Source of the DNA: Planctomycetota bacterium
GTDB taxonomy: Bacteria; Planctomycetota; MHYJ01; JACQXL01
NCBI GenBank assembly: GCA_016235865.1
Contig: JACRIK010000003.1
Coordinates: 186,001-250,000 of the forward strand
DNA length: 64,000 nt
Direction: 5' to 3'
The notes below the pieces were generated by a model. That model saw only the letters and a list, made by a program, of their open reading frames with translations. It was not told the origin of the DNA and searched no databases. Shown here piece after piece: positions 40,004-47,881 of the stretch. The first letter of the stretch is position 1. Every line of letters begins with the position of its first letter. A program made the translations under genes and the position numbers.

Positions 40004-42166
40004 ATGAACAAAACCTTGATAACTCTCGCGGTTTTGGTAATTGTTCTTTCCGTTAACATCTCCCTTAAAGCCACCAACGACTCTGATGCCCAATGGGTCA
40101 CGGTCGGACCCGGCGCCTGGCATACGGCCGCCATAAAATCAGACGGCACCCTTTGGTTCTGGGGCTATGATATCCCCACTCCGGTGCAAGTAGGTAAGAA
40201 TAAGGACTGGGTCAAGGTCACCGGCGGCTGGCAGCACGCCCTGGCCATAAAAAAAGATGGCTCATTATGGGCCGCCGGTTATAATATGCACGGTGAATTG
40301 GGCCTGGGCGACGACAAAATCACCGGCACCCTCATTTCCACTCCCACCCGGGTCGGCGCCGACAATGACTGGGCTGATGTCAAGGGCGGGATGTACTATA
40401 CAGCGGCCTTAAAGACCAACGGCACGCTCTGGGCCTGGGGCCAAAATAAAGAAGGTCAATTCGGAACCGGCGACACGGAAAACAGAAACAGCCCGTTCCA
40501 AATCGGCACGAACAGCGATTGGAAATCCATTAATATTGCCCCAGGCAGCAGCAATCTGCTGGTGGTCAAGGCTGACGGCACGCTCTGGGGATTCAATTGG
40601 GCCGGACACTGGCCGAAAAAGGCCAACCGGCACATTCAAATAAATCCGGATACTGATTGGGCTTTGGCCGTGGCCGGCCGCAACCATAGTGCCGGCATAA
40701 AGAATAACGGCACCCTCTGGATTTGGGGTTCCGACACCCTCGGTTCTTTGGGATTAGGCGACCGCAAATACGAAAAAGGATTCTCGCCTTGGGTGCCCAC
40801 CCAATTAGGAACGGACTATGATTGGGAGCAGGTTGCGGTAGGCGAAGGATATACCGTGGCGCTGAAGACCAACGGCACGCTCTGGGCCTGGGGCGGCAAC
40901 GCCTGGGGCCAGCTGGGCTTCGGCGACCAGGACGCCTGTAAAAAACCCACTCAGTTGGGCATTGACAGGGACTGGCAAGCTATATTTATCGGCAACCGGC
41001 ACACCATAGGATTGAAGACCAACGGCACACTTTGGGCCTGGGGCTTTAATCGGAGCAATCAGCTGGGAATTGGGGAGGTATGCCAGGTCAGATACCCGAC
41101 GCAGGTGGGACAGGACCGGTATTGGGCCGACATATCCATCTCAGCCGGCGGCTATCACGCCATTGGCCTGAGGGACGACGGCGCCATGCTCGGCAGCGGT
41201 TTTAACCTGAGCGGCCAGACCGGCGCACCCAGGTCTCAAACCAACCTGACCTCATTCACCGAAATCAACTCCGGCCGCGGCTGGAAAAGCATCTCGGCCG
41301 GCTGGTTCCATACCTCGGTTATCAAATCCGATGGTACGCTCTGGACCTTCGGCGCCGGTTTTACTGACTACAAAGAATCCGGTGAGATACCGCGTCAGAT
41401 AGGCGCGGATACGGATTGGCTGTCAGTCGCCTCCGGCGGACATTACGACATTGCCCTAAAAACCAACCGCACGCTCTGGGGTTGGGGGCACAATCAAAAA
41501 GGCCAGTTGGGATTGGGTGATACGGCCAACCGGACCGTGCCCATGCTCATCAGCCCGGACAGTAACTGGAAAATGGTGTCCGTCGGCCACAGCCATACCC
41601 TGGCCATCAAGGCCAACAACACGCTCTGGGCCTGGGGCGAAAATCGCTTCGGGCAATTAGGCCTGGGCGATACCGAAGGCAGACTGTTTCCTACCCAGGT
41701 CGGAACCAACACTGACTGGGCTTCTGTCTCAGCCGGCTGGAATCATACCCTGGCCATCAAGACCGACGGCACACTCTGGGCCTGGGGCGCCGGCATACAT
41801 AATCAGACCCAAGAAGCCGGGGCATCTGACGGCCCTGCAACCACCCCCATCCGGATCGGAAGCGACAAAAATTGGGCCTTTGTCTCGGCCGGCTGGAACC
41901 ATAATATGGCCATCAAAACCGACGGCACACTCTGGGCCTGGGGCGACAACTCCCTGGGCCAGCTGGGCCTGGGCGACATTGCCCGGGTAGCTATGCCCAC
42001 CCAGATTGGCAACGAAACCTATTGGTCAAAAGTCGAATGCGGGCAGAGTTCCACCCTGGCCTTAAAAACCGACCGCACCCTCTGGGCCTGGGGTAACAAG
42101 GACGAAGGGCAATTGGGATTAAGTGAAACCACCCACGTCAAAACGCCAATCAAAATCGCAAAATAA
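40004..42166 (+). CDS. Secreted RCC1-repeat beta-propeller protein
   Basis: A 720-residue exported protein with a signal peptide (TLITLAVLVIVLSVNISLKA) followed entirely by about thirteen RCC1/BNR-type repeats of 50–55 residues. Each contains versions of GTLWAWGxNxxGQLGLGD and a W-x-x-V/I-x-x-G start (DWASVSAGWNHTLAIKTDG). RCC1 repeats fold as seven-bladed propellers, so the number fits about two propellers. The repeat DNA is itself similar (ACGGCAC-CTCTGGGCCTGGGG). Role probably extracellular binding. Confidence 0.9.
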   Translation: MNKTLITLAVLVIVLSVNISLKATNDSDAQWVTVGPGAWHTAAIKSDGTLWFWGYDIPTPVQVGKNKDWVKVTGGWQHALAIKKDGSLWAAGYNMHGELGLGDDKITGTLISTPTRVGADNDWADVKGGMYYTAALKTNGTLWAWGQNKEGQFGTGDTENRNSPFQIGTNSDWKSINIAPGSSNLLVVKADGTLWGFNWAGHWPKKANRHIQINPDTDWALAVAGRNHSAGIKNNGTLWIWGSDTLGSLGLGDRKYEKGFSPWVPTQLGTDYDWEQVAVGEGYTVALKTNGTLWAWGGNAWGQLGFGDQDACKKPTQLGIDRDWQAIFIGNRHTIGLKTNGTLWAWGFNRSNQLGIGEVCQVRYPTQVGQDRYWADISISAGGYHAIGLRDDGAMLGSGFNLSGQTGAPRSQTNLTSFTEINSGRGWKSISAGWFHTSVIKSDGTLWTFGAGFTDYKESGEIPRQIGADTDWLSVASGGHYDIALKTNRTLWGWGHNQKGQLGLGDTANRTVPMLISPDSNWKMVSVGHSHTLAIKANNTLWAWGENRFGQLGLGDTEGRLFPTQVGTNTDWASVSAGWNHTLAIKTDGTLWAWGAGIHNQTQEAGASDGPATTPIRIGSDKNWAFVSAGWNHNMAIKTDGTLWAWGDNSLGQLGLGDIARVAMPTQIGNETYWSKVECGQSSTLALKTDRTLWAWGNKDEGQLGLSETTHVKTPIKIAK

Positions 42167-42604
42167 AATAACGGTTCGGCGGCCTCAGTGGCTAATCCCA
42201 GAAAATTCCTAAATAAAGTGAACCGGATGCCTGTTTCTTCGTTTATATAATAGGAAGGAAGTAGTCAGTAGGCAGAAAACGGTAGTCAGCTATACTGGAA
42301 AAACGAGTGCTCGGGAGGGTTTGATTTTACTGGGAATTTTAGGGTTTGATGCAGTAAAATGGTGGTCTGGAACATTCTATATTACGGAGGGAAGTGTATG
42401 TATGTATCCCGCTAAAGCGGGATCTAAGTGCCAGTACGTCGCTTCGCTTCTACTGGCTCTAAGACAAGGGGGTAGAGGCCCCATAGGGTGCGCCATAAAC
42501 CGGGCGCGCCGGGTTTTGGGGCTGAGGCCTTGGGGAAGGATAAAGGCGATTTATATGAGGCCGTCGCGCCACGCCGGATAACAACTTTGAGGAACCGGAG
42601 AAAG
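42167..42604. other. Intergenic region before HTH gene
   Basis: Holds one GAGCCAGT palindrome (42421–42465), a CCCGCTAAAGCGGG hairpin just before it and a GC-rich palindromic piece (AACCGGGCGCGCCGGGTT) at 42498–42515. No convincing gene seen. Confidence 0.5.
42421..42465. repeat. GAGCCAGT palindrome, copy 3
   Basis: GATCTAAGTGCCAGTA at 42421–42436 and TACTGGCTCTAAGAC at 42451–42465, loop CGTCGCTTCGCTTC similar to copies 1 and 4. Confidence 0.75.
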
Positions 42605-43179
42605 ATGACAGGGATTTTAAAGATGAAAGCCATCAACCTGAAAATCCGGATTGCCACGGGCAGGGAAGTAATACACGCCGAAGAGCATCGGATAAGAAAA
42701 ATGCCTTTGACATCACCCTGCTCAAGAACGACTTCCAGACCCTGGCCGATTTGCAGGGCCATTTGACCTTCGAATCCTTCATCAGCCTGTTCCTGGACAT
42801 CCGTTCACGGCTGGAATGCCCGACCGGCTGGGCCCTGGAACTGCTCCGGAAATTCGTCAATTTCCAGGGTAATATCAGGCGGATGGCCGAATCCTTGGGC
42901 ATCCCGGCTAAGGCCGACAAGGTCAAATGCCGGATGCGGTATCTGGCGCGCCGGTACGGCACCCGGTCGCTCAAGTCCTTTCTCAAGGCGGCTCAGGTCT
43001 ATGTCTATGTCTGCCGGAAACTCCGCTGGCGCATGGACTATCACTGCGACCGGCTGGGCGCCTGGTGCGATTGCGGGTTCAATTGTAAGCAGGCGGCCCG
43101 GCTGTCCGGCATGTGCGCGGCCAAGACCTTCCAGCGCTATATCAAACGGCTCAAGGCCCGGTTCGGGTTTGGCGGATAA
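42605..43179 (+). CDS. HTH-type protein with -1 frameshift
   Basis: Two overlapping frames read as one protein. The first part starts at the ATG at 42605 (GGAG four bases upstream) or 42623 and encodes INLKIRIATGREVIHAEEH. At the run AAAAA (42697–42701) a -1 shift enters the second frame, which continues NAFDITLLKNDFQTLADLQ to the stop at 43179. The main part has two HTH-like segments (NIRRMAESLGIPAKADKVK and CKQAARLSGMCAAKTFQRY), so DNA binding is likely. The shift could be programmed slippage, a mutation or a sequence error. Its 3' end is duplicated at 44177–44210. Confidence 0.55.
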
Positions 43180-43180
43180 G
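43147..43180. repeat. Direct repeat flanking DUF3800 cassette, left copy
   Basis: 34 bases starting CGGCTCAAGGCCCGGTTCGG at the 3' end of the HTH gene; 31 of 34 match 44177–44210. Each copy is followed within 20 bp by TTGACAGAA. Confidence 0.8.
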
Positions 43181-43185
43181 AAAGA

Positions 43186-43213
43186 TTGACAGAAAGAATG
43201 GTTCTGATAGAAT
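43186..43213 (+). promoter_or_regulatory. DUF3800-gene promoter, near-leaderless
   Basis: TTGACA at 43186–43191, 16-bp spacer, TAGAAT at 43208–43213; start codon at 43225, so a leader of about five bases. Confidence 0.7.
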
Positions 43214-43224
43214 CAACTTAAGAT

Positions 43225-43920
43225 ATGAGAAGCCATTTTATCTATCAGGATGAAAGTGGAGTGGTGGGCACAACCGGCAACTTCATTGTCGGCCTTTTAT
43301 TTGTCAAGGAACGGCCGCCGTTATACGAAATCATTCAAAAGACAAGGGAAAAGCACAAATACTGGAAGGAATTACATTTTTCGGAGATATTCTATTTCTC
43401 GTCAAAACGCTCGCGGGTGGCTTGTGAGGTTCTGGATAACATCTTAAGAGAACATATCTATTTCCGGGCTTTGGCCGTATCGAATGAAAAGTTGGAGTTA
43501 AAATATTTTGATGGCGCTATGAGAAAGCCCGGGGATTTAACCGAGGAGCAAGTCCGGAAGGCGAAATCCCGGGGGATGTTCCGCGCCTATAACTACTTTA
43601 CCAAAGAGCTGCTTTTGGAAAACGCCGGTATCCTAACCGAGGCGGTGGTTTATCTGGACAAGAAAATCAGGATGCGGGACGACAATATCTGCGAATACAT
43701 CAAACGGGAAATAAACCTGGCCACCAATAAAACGGCCATAAAAGTCGTTGAGCCGCGCGATTCCAAGCAGGACGATTTAATCGGCATTGCGGACCTGGTG
43801 TTGGGTGCAATAAATTATAAAATGAAACAAGGCCAGAACCCGATGAAACTGGCCGTGGTAAAAGTAGTCGAGCAGTATATCGGCAAAAAGATACGTTTCC
43901 GGGAATGGGTCTTTAAATAA
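43225..43920 (+). CDS. DUF3800 domain protein
   Basis: A 231-residue protein of the DUF3800 family, which has an RNase H-like fold and is frequent in defence islands. The N-terminal YQDESG supplies the first acidic pair. A central helical region (HFSEIFYFSSKR) and the C-terminal PRDSKQDDLIGIADLVLGA, with its Asp residues and Asp-Leu pair, complete the predicted active site. The activity of the family is not established; nuclease action on RNA or DNA is the usual suggestion. The gene stands alone between direct repeats, with its own promoter. Confidence 0.82.
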   Translation: MRSHFIYQDESGVVGTTGNFIVGLLFVKERPPLYEIIQKTREKHKYWKELHFSEIFYFSSKRSRVACEVLDNILREHIYFRALAVSNEKLELKYFDGAMRKPGDLTEEQVRKAKSRGMFRAYNYFTKELLLENAGILTEAVVYLDKKIRMRDDNICEYIKREINLATNKTAIKVVEPRDSKQDDLIGIADLVLGAINYKMKQGQNPMKLAVVKVVEQYIGKKIRFREWVFK

Positions 43921-43943
43921 AAATGGCCGTACTTCCTAATTTT

Positions 43944-43970
43944 ATTAGGGCCTCGAAAAGAGAGCCCGTT
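43944..43970 (+). terminator. Hairpin after DUF3800 gene
   Basis: GGGCCTC–GAAAA–GAGAGCCC forms a short stem followed by GTTTCGG, about 25 bp after the stop codon. Only a few T residues follow, so terminator function is tentative. Confidence 0.4.
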
Positions 43971-44123
43971 TCGGTCATACAGCCAAAACACTATATAGCG
44001 GATAACGGCGAATCTGTCAAGTAAAATATTTTATTATTGGTAAAATAATGTTTACCATCGGGATTAAGCAACATAATAGGCCCGACCGCCCGAATTAACC
44101 CGCCGTTAAATCCGTATCTATCT

Positions 44124-44156
44124 GCGTAGCGACAGCGGAGTCCCGCCCTAGCGGGG
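44124..44156. repeat. Dispersed GCGGAGTCCCG repeat, copy 2
   Basis: GCGTAGCGACAGCGGAGTCC followed by CGCCCTAGCGGGG. Nearly identical, in inverted orientation, to 53541–53575. Confidence 0.7.
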
Positions 44157-44176
44157 TGGTTGCCTTTCTCCTTACC

Positions 44177-44210
44177 CGGCTCAAGGCCCGGTTCGGGGTT
44201 GGCAGCTAAG
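44177..44210. repeat. Direct repeat flanking DUF3800 cassette, right copy
   Basis: Matches 43147–43180 at 31 of 34 positions and preserves the C-terminal reading frame of the HTH gene (RLKARFG then a stop codon). It is therefore the 3' remnant of a second HTH-gene copy. A promoter with TTGACAGAA follows. Confidence 0.75.
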
Positions 44211-44223
44211 CCACAGAAAAATG

Positions 44224-44251
44224 TTGACAGAACCAGGTATACTGGTAAAAT
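44224..44251 (+). promoter_or_regulatory. Promoter of nuclease cassette
   Basis: TTGACA at 44224–44229, 16-bp spacer, TAAAAT at 44246–44251; followed by a short A-rich leader and the small ORF at 44273. Confidence 0.7.
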
Positions 44252-44272
44252 CATATCCAAACAAAAACACAA

Positions 44273-44356
44273 ATGAAGCTACACCAGAACAATTACGCAT
44301 TTATTGACAGCCAGAACCTTAATATGGCTCCGGCTAATCCTATGGAGTATCAGTAA
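44273..44356 (+). pseudogene. 27-codon remnant of a NYN-domain gene
   Basis: The ORF encodes 27 residues containing NNYAFIDSQNLNM, which matches the first strand and loop of NYN/LabA-type (DUF88) PIN-like ribonucleases, including the catalytic-region Asp of FID. It then stops after EYQ. Its TAA overlaps the ATG of the DUF1016 gene by one base (TAATG), so it may serve as a coupled leader peptide. Read as a truncated NYN gene replaced by the next gene; chance resemblance is possible. Confidence 0.5.
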
Positions 44357-45360
44357 TGAAATTGATGAAACGATTTAATAAGCAGTTTGCTGAGGTCGTA
44401 AATATTATCCATAAAGCGCGGTTTAACGCCATAAAAAGCGTAAATACCGAACTGGTGAAACTATACTGGAACATCGGCGAATATATCAGCGGAAAAATCG
44501 CATCCGCCGAGTGGGGTGATGCCGTCGTTGACCAACTGGCTGACTACATACAAACCAACCATCCGGAATTCAAAGGATTTAACCGCAGAGGATTGTACCG
44601 AATGAGGCAGTTTTATGAGGTTTATCCGGACAATAAGATTGTGTCGGCACTGCTGACACAAATCAGTTGGACAAATCACCTGCTGATTCTTTCTAAAACC
44701 AGGTCAAAAGAAGAGCGTAAATTTTATTTAATGCTTTCAATTAGGGAAAGATACAGTTCGCGCGAACTGGAACGGCAAATAGACAGCGGTTACTATGAAC
44801 GGGCAATGATTTCAAGGAAAAAAGTGCCGTCACTGATGGCGCAAACCCATAAAGATATTACTGCGGTATTTAAAGACACCTATATTTTGGACTTTTTACG
44901 CCTTCCGGAAAGCCACAGCGAAAAAGAATTACAGAAAAGCATTGTCTCAAACTTAAAGGATTTTATCATTGAGTTCGGGAAAGATTTCGCCTTCATCGGC
45001 CAGGAATACCGGATTCAGGTCGGCAACAATGATTATTTCATTGACCTTCTTTTCTTCCATCGCGGTCTTAAGTGTCTGGTTATGGTGGAACTGAAAATAG
45101 ACGACTTTAAGCCGGAATATCTGGGCAAGATGAATTTCTACCTTGAAGCATTGGACCGGGATGTTCGGAAAGAAGAAGAAAACCCCAGCGTGGGTATTAT
45201 CCTATGCAAATCCAAGGACGATGAGGTTGTAGAATATGCCCTCAGCCGCCATCTTTCTCCGACACTGGTAGCAGAATACAAGACGAAATTAATACCCAAG
45301 AAAATATTGCAGAAAAAGCTACACGAACTATTTATGTTAGAAGGAAAGGTTAGGCGCTAA
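44356..45360 (+). CDS. DUF1016/YhcG-type PDDEXK nuclease
   Basis: A 334-residue protein. Residues about 10–160 form the helical DUF1016 N-terminal domain (VNTELVKLYWNIGEYIS, FNRRGLYRMRQFYEVYP). The C-terminal part is a PDDEXK-fold nuclease with catalytic residues Asp in YFIDLLFFH and the E-x-K of VMVELKIDDFKPEYLGKM. The family is common in defence islands and mobile regions. It follows the NYN remnant with a one-base overlap and shares its promoter. No partner methylase or specificity subunit is seen. Confidence 0.9.
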   Translation: MKLMKRFNKQFAEVVNIIHKARFNAIKSVNTELVKLYWNIGEYISGKIASAEWGDAVVDQLADYIQTNHPEFKGFNRRGLYRMRQFYEVYPDNKIVSALLTQISWTNHLLILSKTRSKEERKFYLMLSIRERYSSRELERQIDSGYYERAMISRKKVPSLMAQTHKDITAVFKDTYILDFLRLPESHSEKELQKSIVSNLKDFIIEFGKDFAFIGQEYRIQVGNNDYFIDLLFFHRGLKCLVMVELKIDDFKPEYLGKMNFYLEALDRDVRKEEENPSVGIILCKSKDDEVVEYALSRHLSPTLVAEYKTKLIPKKILQKKLHELFMLEGKVRR

Positions 45361-45537
45361 CCGGGCAAAAGAGGTACAATCCGAATGGCGTTAAAGGCGA
45401 GGGCGCTATGACCGTTAGGTTCGCAAGCCCGTTCAAGAACGGGCGAGAACCTTACGGCGGATTATCCCGTTACTCAGAGGGATAGTGCCAAGAGAAATTG
45501 GTATGTGCCCCTTGATTACAGATTACGAATTAAACGG
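45361..45537. other. Gap with long hairpin between convergent genes
   Basis: CCGTTAGGTTCGC at 45412–45424 pairs (11 of 13) with GAGAACCTTACGG at 45445–45457 around an inner perfect stem GCCCGTTC–AA–GAACGGGC. It lies between the nuclease gene (+) and the end of the conjugation operon (-). It may terminate transcription or be another GTTAG-type palindrome. Confidence 0.5.
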
Positions 45538-46491
45538 TTAAGAAAAAGGTTCAGGTTCACCTGATTTGATCTTAGGCGAGTTTTCTATTCCTTTAAATAT
45601 TTCACGATTTAAATCACGCTCGAATAAGTATAATGCTTTCCAAGCTGAATCAAAACTGCGCTCCATATACAATTTATTACATTTAAAAAATTGTCCATTT
45701 GGACTGCTAACCACTATATAATATAATGGCTTATCTTCAAGTATTGATTCCGCAATTAGAATTTCTACAAGCGAATCATCAATTAATTTAATATTCCCCC
45801 TCCATAAAATGCTATTAGTTTGCTTTGAAAGGAAAGTCTCGATATCTGGATACATTTTGGAAATAATCTCTTTGTCTCGAGTGCGGATTTGCTTAATCGC
45901 TATTTGGCTTGTAGCTGTAGTATCAGTCAGAACTTCTTTATTAGGTCTTTCATCTGCGTCCTCTCCTCGATCAATAAAAATCGCTGGCTCTTTAATAATT
46001 TTTATTTTGGAATGGGGGATTTCAAAGCCTGCCACAGCTCCTTTTTTAAATAAAAAGTGCTTAACTATATATCTTCCATGTTTAAAAAACGCGTCATTCT
46101 TAGATGTAACTAAAAGCGCGTAAAAGAAGTCTATATTATGTTTAGTATGATTAACGGTCCTAGTATATGTTTCAATGTCTCCTCGACTTAAGGCATCCAA
46201 ACCATTAACATGATGTGTATGCCAATTACCAAGAGCTTCGATTTCTGGATATGACGATTCTATCTTCCTAAAAATCATTTCTTGATATTCGCCGTCCTGA
46301 AAAAAACTAACCGGCGACTTGCGTGCATTTGGCCCCGGGGCAATTAATGCGCAAACTTTTATTTCTACTTTATTATCCTGTTGAGCAAAGAATCCAACAA
46401 TACGTCCGCCAGTTTCATTTATTTTATTTTTATCGCACTCATCAAAGATAGCTTCCAGCACATCCTTGCAAATCGATATCTTAATTTGCAT
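45538..46491 (-). CDS. JAB/JAMM isopeptidase-like protein
   Basis: About 317 residues. The zinc JAMM motif is complete: Glu in NETGGRIVGFF, then HTH, and SRGD eight residues later (HxHx8SxxD in WHTHHVNGLDALSRGD). JAMM enzymes of bacterial ubiquitin-like operons cleave conjugates or process the modifier. After the core (about residue 160) there is a C-terminal extension containing NSILWRGNIKLIDDSLVEIL and ending in SGEPEPFS. I start it at the ATG at 46491 (AGAAGA upstream, five bases after the E1 stop); an in-frame ATG at 46527 would overlap the E1 gene. Last gene of the operon. Confidence 0.88.
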   Translation of the reverse strand: MQIKISICKDVLEAIFDECDKNKINETGGRIVGFFAQQDNKVEIKVCALIAPGPNARKSPVSFFQDGEYQEMIFRKIESSYPEIEALGNWHTHHVNGLDALSRGDIETYTRTVNHTKHNIDFFYALLVTSKNDAFFKHGRYIVKHFLFKKGAVAGFEIPHSKIKIIKEPAIFIDRGEDADERPNKEVLTDTTATSQIAIKQIRTRDKEIISKMYPDIETFLSKQTNSILWRGNIKLIDDSLVEILIAESILEDKPLYYIVVSSPNGQFFKCNKLYMERSFDSAWKALYLFERDLNREIFKGIENSPKIKSGEPEPFS

Positions 46492-46496
46492 TGTTT

Positions 46497-47342
46497 CTAT
46501 CTTCTTTCGTTCGAACATACCTGACATCCTTCCTGAGGTTTTAAATCAATGCGCTGAATCTGGAAATGTTTTTTAAATGGTGGCGTTGGACGATTACCCC
46601 AAACAATATAATTATCCGGGAGTGCCTGCATATATTTAGGCCGTTCCGGCAACGTTTCTGCAATCGCATCAAGAATGAATCTGGTATGAAATGCCGTAAT
46701 AAAAGATATATCGACATTGAGCCCCGGCGAGTCTTTTATTTCTGCTATTTCCATCCCATACATTAATTCTCTTTCTTTCTCAGAAACAAGGTCTATCTCC
46801 CTTGTGCCCTGGCGGAAATTAGTTCTTGCAAGAACTCCTTCAAGGCATGCTAAGCATCCCCCTTTACCTGGGCGGTAGATAAATACCTCGCCTCCAATTC
46901 CCCTGGTGAAAACTCGGGCTACCACAAATGGAATTTTATTCCGTACACAAAGCTGATTAACTAAATATCGTGTCGGTTCATTGTCGGTGGCTAAAGCGAC
47001 TATTGTATGACTTTTTATCTCTGACTCAAGATTGTCGTAATGCATTATATCTACGTCTAATTTCCCGACTTTAATTGCGGGGTTGCGATCCAAAAGAATT
47101 TCCTCAAGCGCGTCAACTTTTTTCTTGCCGACAAATCTAATTCCACACACATGCCGGATAACATTTTCTAATCCAAGGATGTCTTTGTCTATAAGAGTAA
47201 AATTTCGAATACCTGACATTGCCAGTTGTAAAGCAAGACTTCCACCGCCGGAACCACAACCAGCGATAAGCACCTTGGCATCACCCAATAAACCGACATC
47301 AAAAAGTTTTTTTATTCTTTCGAATATTTTATTGTTATTCAT
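46497..47342 (-). CDS. ThiF/E1-like ubiquitin-activating enzyme
   Basis: A 281-residue stand-alone E1-type adenylation domain. ATP-binding loop AGCGSGGGSLALQLA, Asp53 of LIDKD, the Arg contact in LENVIRHV and the ATDNEPTR loop are as in ThiF/MoeB/E1. Two CxxC pairs (CLAC near 163–166 and CQVC near 273–276) should bind zinc. Cys66 and Cys132 are other candidates for a catalytic thiol; the sequence alone does not settle which is used. Expected to adenylate the C terminus of a small modifier and hand it to the E2 proteins encoded just upstream. Confidence 0.9.
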   Translation of the reverse strand: MNNNKIFERIKKLFDVGLLGDAKVLIAGCGSGGGSLALQLAMSGIRNFTLIDKDILGLENVIRHVCGIRFVGKKKVDALEEILLDRNPAIKVGKLDVDIMHYDNLESEIKSHTIVALATDNEPTRYLVNQLCVRNKIPFVVARVFTRGIGGEVFIYRPGKGGCLACLEGVLARTNFRQGTREIDLVSEKERELMYGMEIAEIKDSPGLNVDISFITAFHTRFILDAIAETLPERPKYMQALPDNYIVWGNRPTPPFKKHFQIQRIDLKPQEGCQVCSNERR

Positions 47343-47365
47343 CTATTATTCTGCGTTTGATTGAG

Positions 47366-47872
47366 TCACTTGCCTTTTCCGCGCCATTCTTTATAGTTAG
47401 AAAGCCATTTCCTAGCCAATTCTAAAACAAAGGCAATATTGTGCTTACCAGGATTCCAATTAGTCATTGCGCCAAAAATACAGAGCGCGCCATTCTTCCA
47501 ACGATGTGGCGCGTTATTCTCAATAGGTTGAGCATATACCATTGGAGCATTATTGGGGTATCCGTGAGGAAGTACAATTTTCAGAGTGATTTTATCTTTG
47601 CCATTAATTTCTCTAAAAATTATTTCTAACTCCTTGTTTTCTGAAAGGGTTAATATTGGTTCCTCCCCATTTTTGCGCAATTCGTCTATTTCTTTGTCGA
47701 CTTTTTCTTTTGGTATAGCCGGCAAAAAATACCAAATAGGTACTAAACACGCTTTTTGGTTCCCGCTCCTCTCGATAATAAATGCTTCACCCTTTTCATA
47801 CACCCGGTCAAGAATTTCTCCGGGCGAACTCCGCAATTCCATCATTGTCAGAGTTTTAAAATCTAATTCCAT
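47366..47872 (-). CDS. Phd/YefM antitoxin domain fused to E2-like domain
   Basis: 168 residues with two parts. Residues about 5–50 (LTMMELRSSPGEILDRVYEK, then FIIERSGNQKACLVPI) match the Phd/YefM antitoxin DNA-binding fold, including the E-x-R, G-x-x-x-x-x-V and AxLVPI pattern. Residues about 80–168 are an E2/UBC-like core: LPHGYPNNAPMVY, then PHRWKNGALC with candidate catalytic Cys131, then NWNPGKHN and KWLSNYKEW. The C-terminal part is homologous to the neighbouring E2 (47882–48256). The fusion could let the conjugation operon sense or repress itself, or act as an antitoxin. Fusion is seen directly; its role is inference. Confidence 0.8.
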   Translation of the reverse strand: MELDFKTLTMMELRSSPGEILDRVYEKGEAFIIERSGNQKACLVPIWYFLPAIPKEKVDKEIDELRKNGEEPILTLSENKELEIIFREINGKDKITLKIVLPHGYPNNAPMVYAQPIENNAPHRWKNGALCIFGAMTNWNPGKHNIAFVLELARKWLSNYKEWRGKGK

Positions 47873-47881
47873 AGTTTTTCT

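Noticed and set aside
42321-42581. ORF upstream of the HTH gene
   Set aside because: It runs through a palindromic repeat and GC-rich palindrome and has no coding signature.
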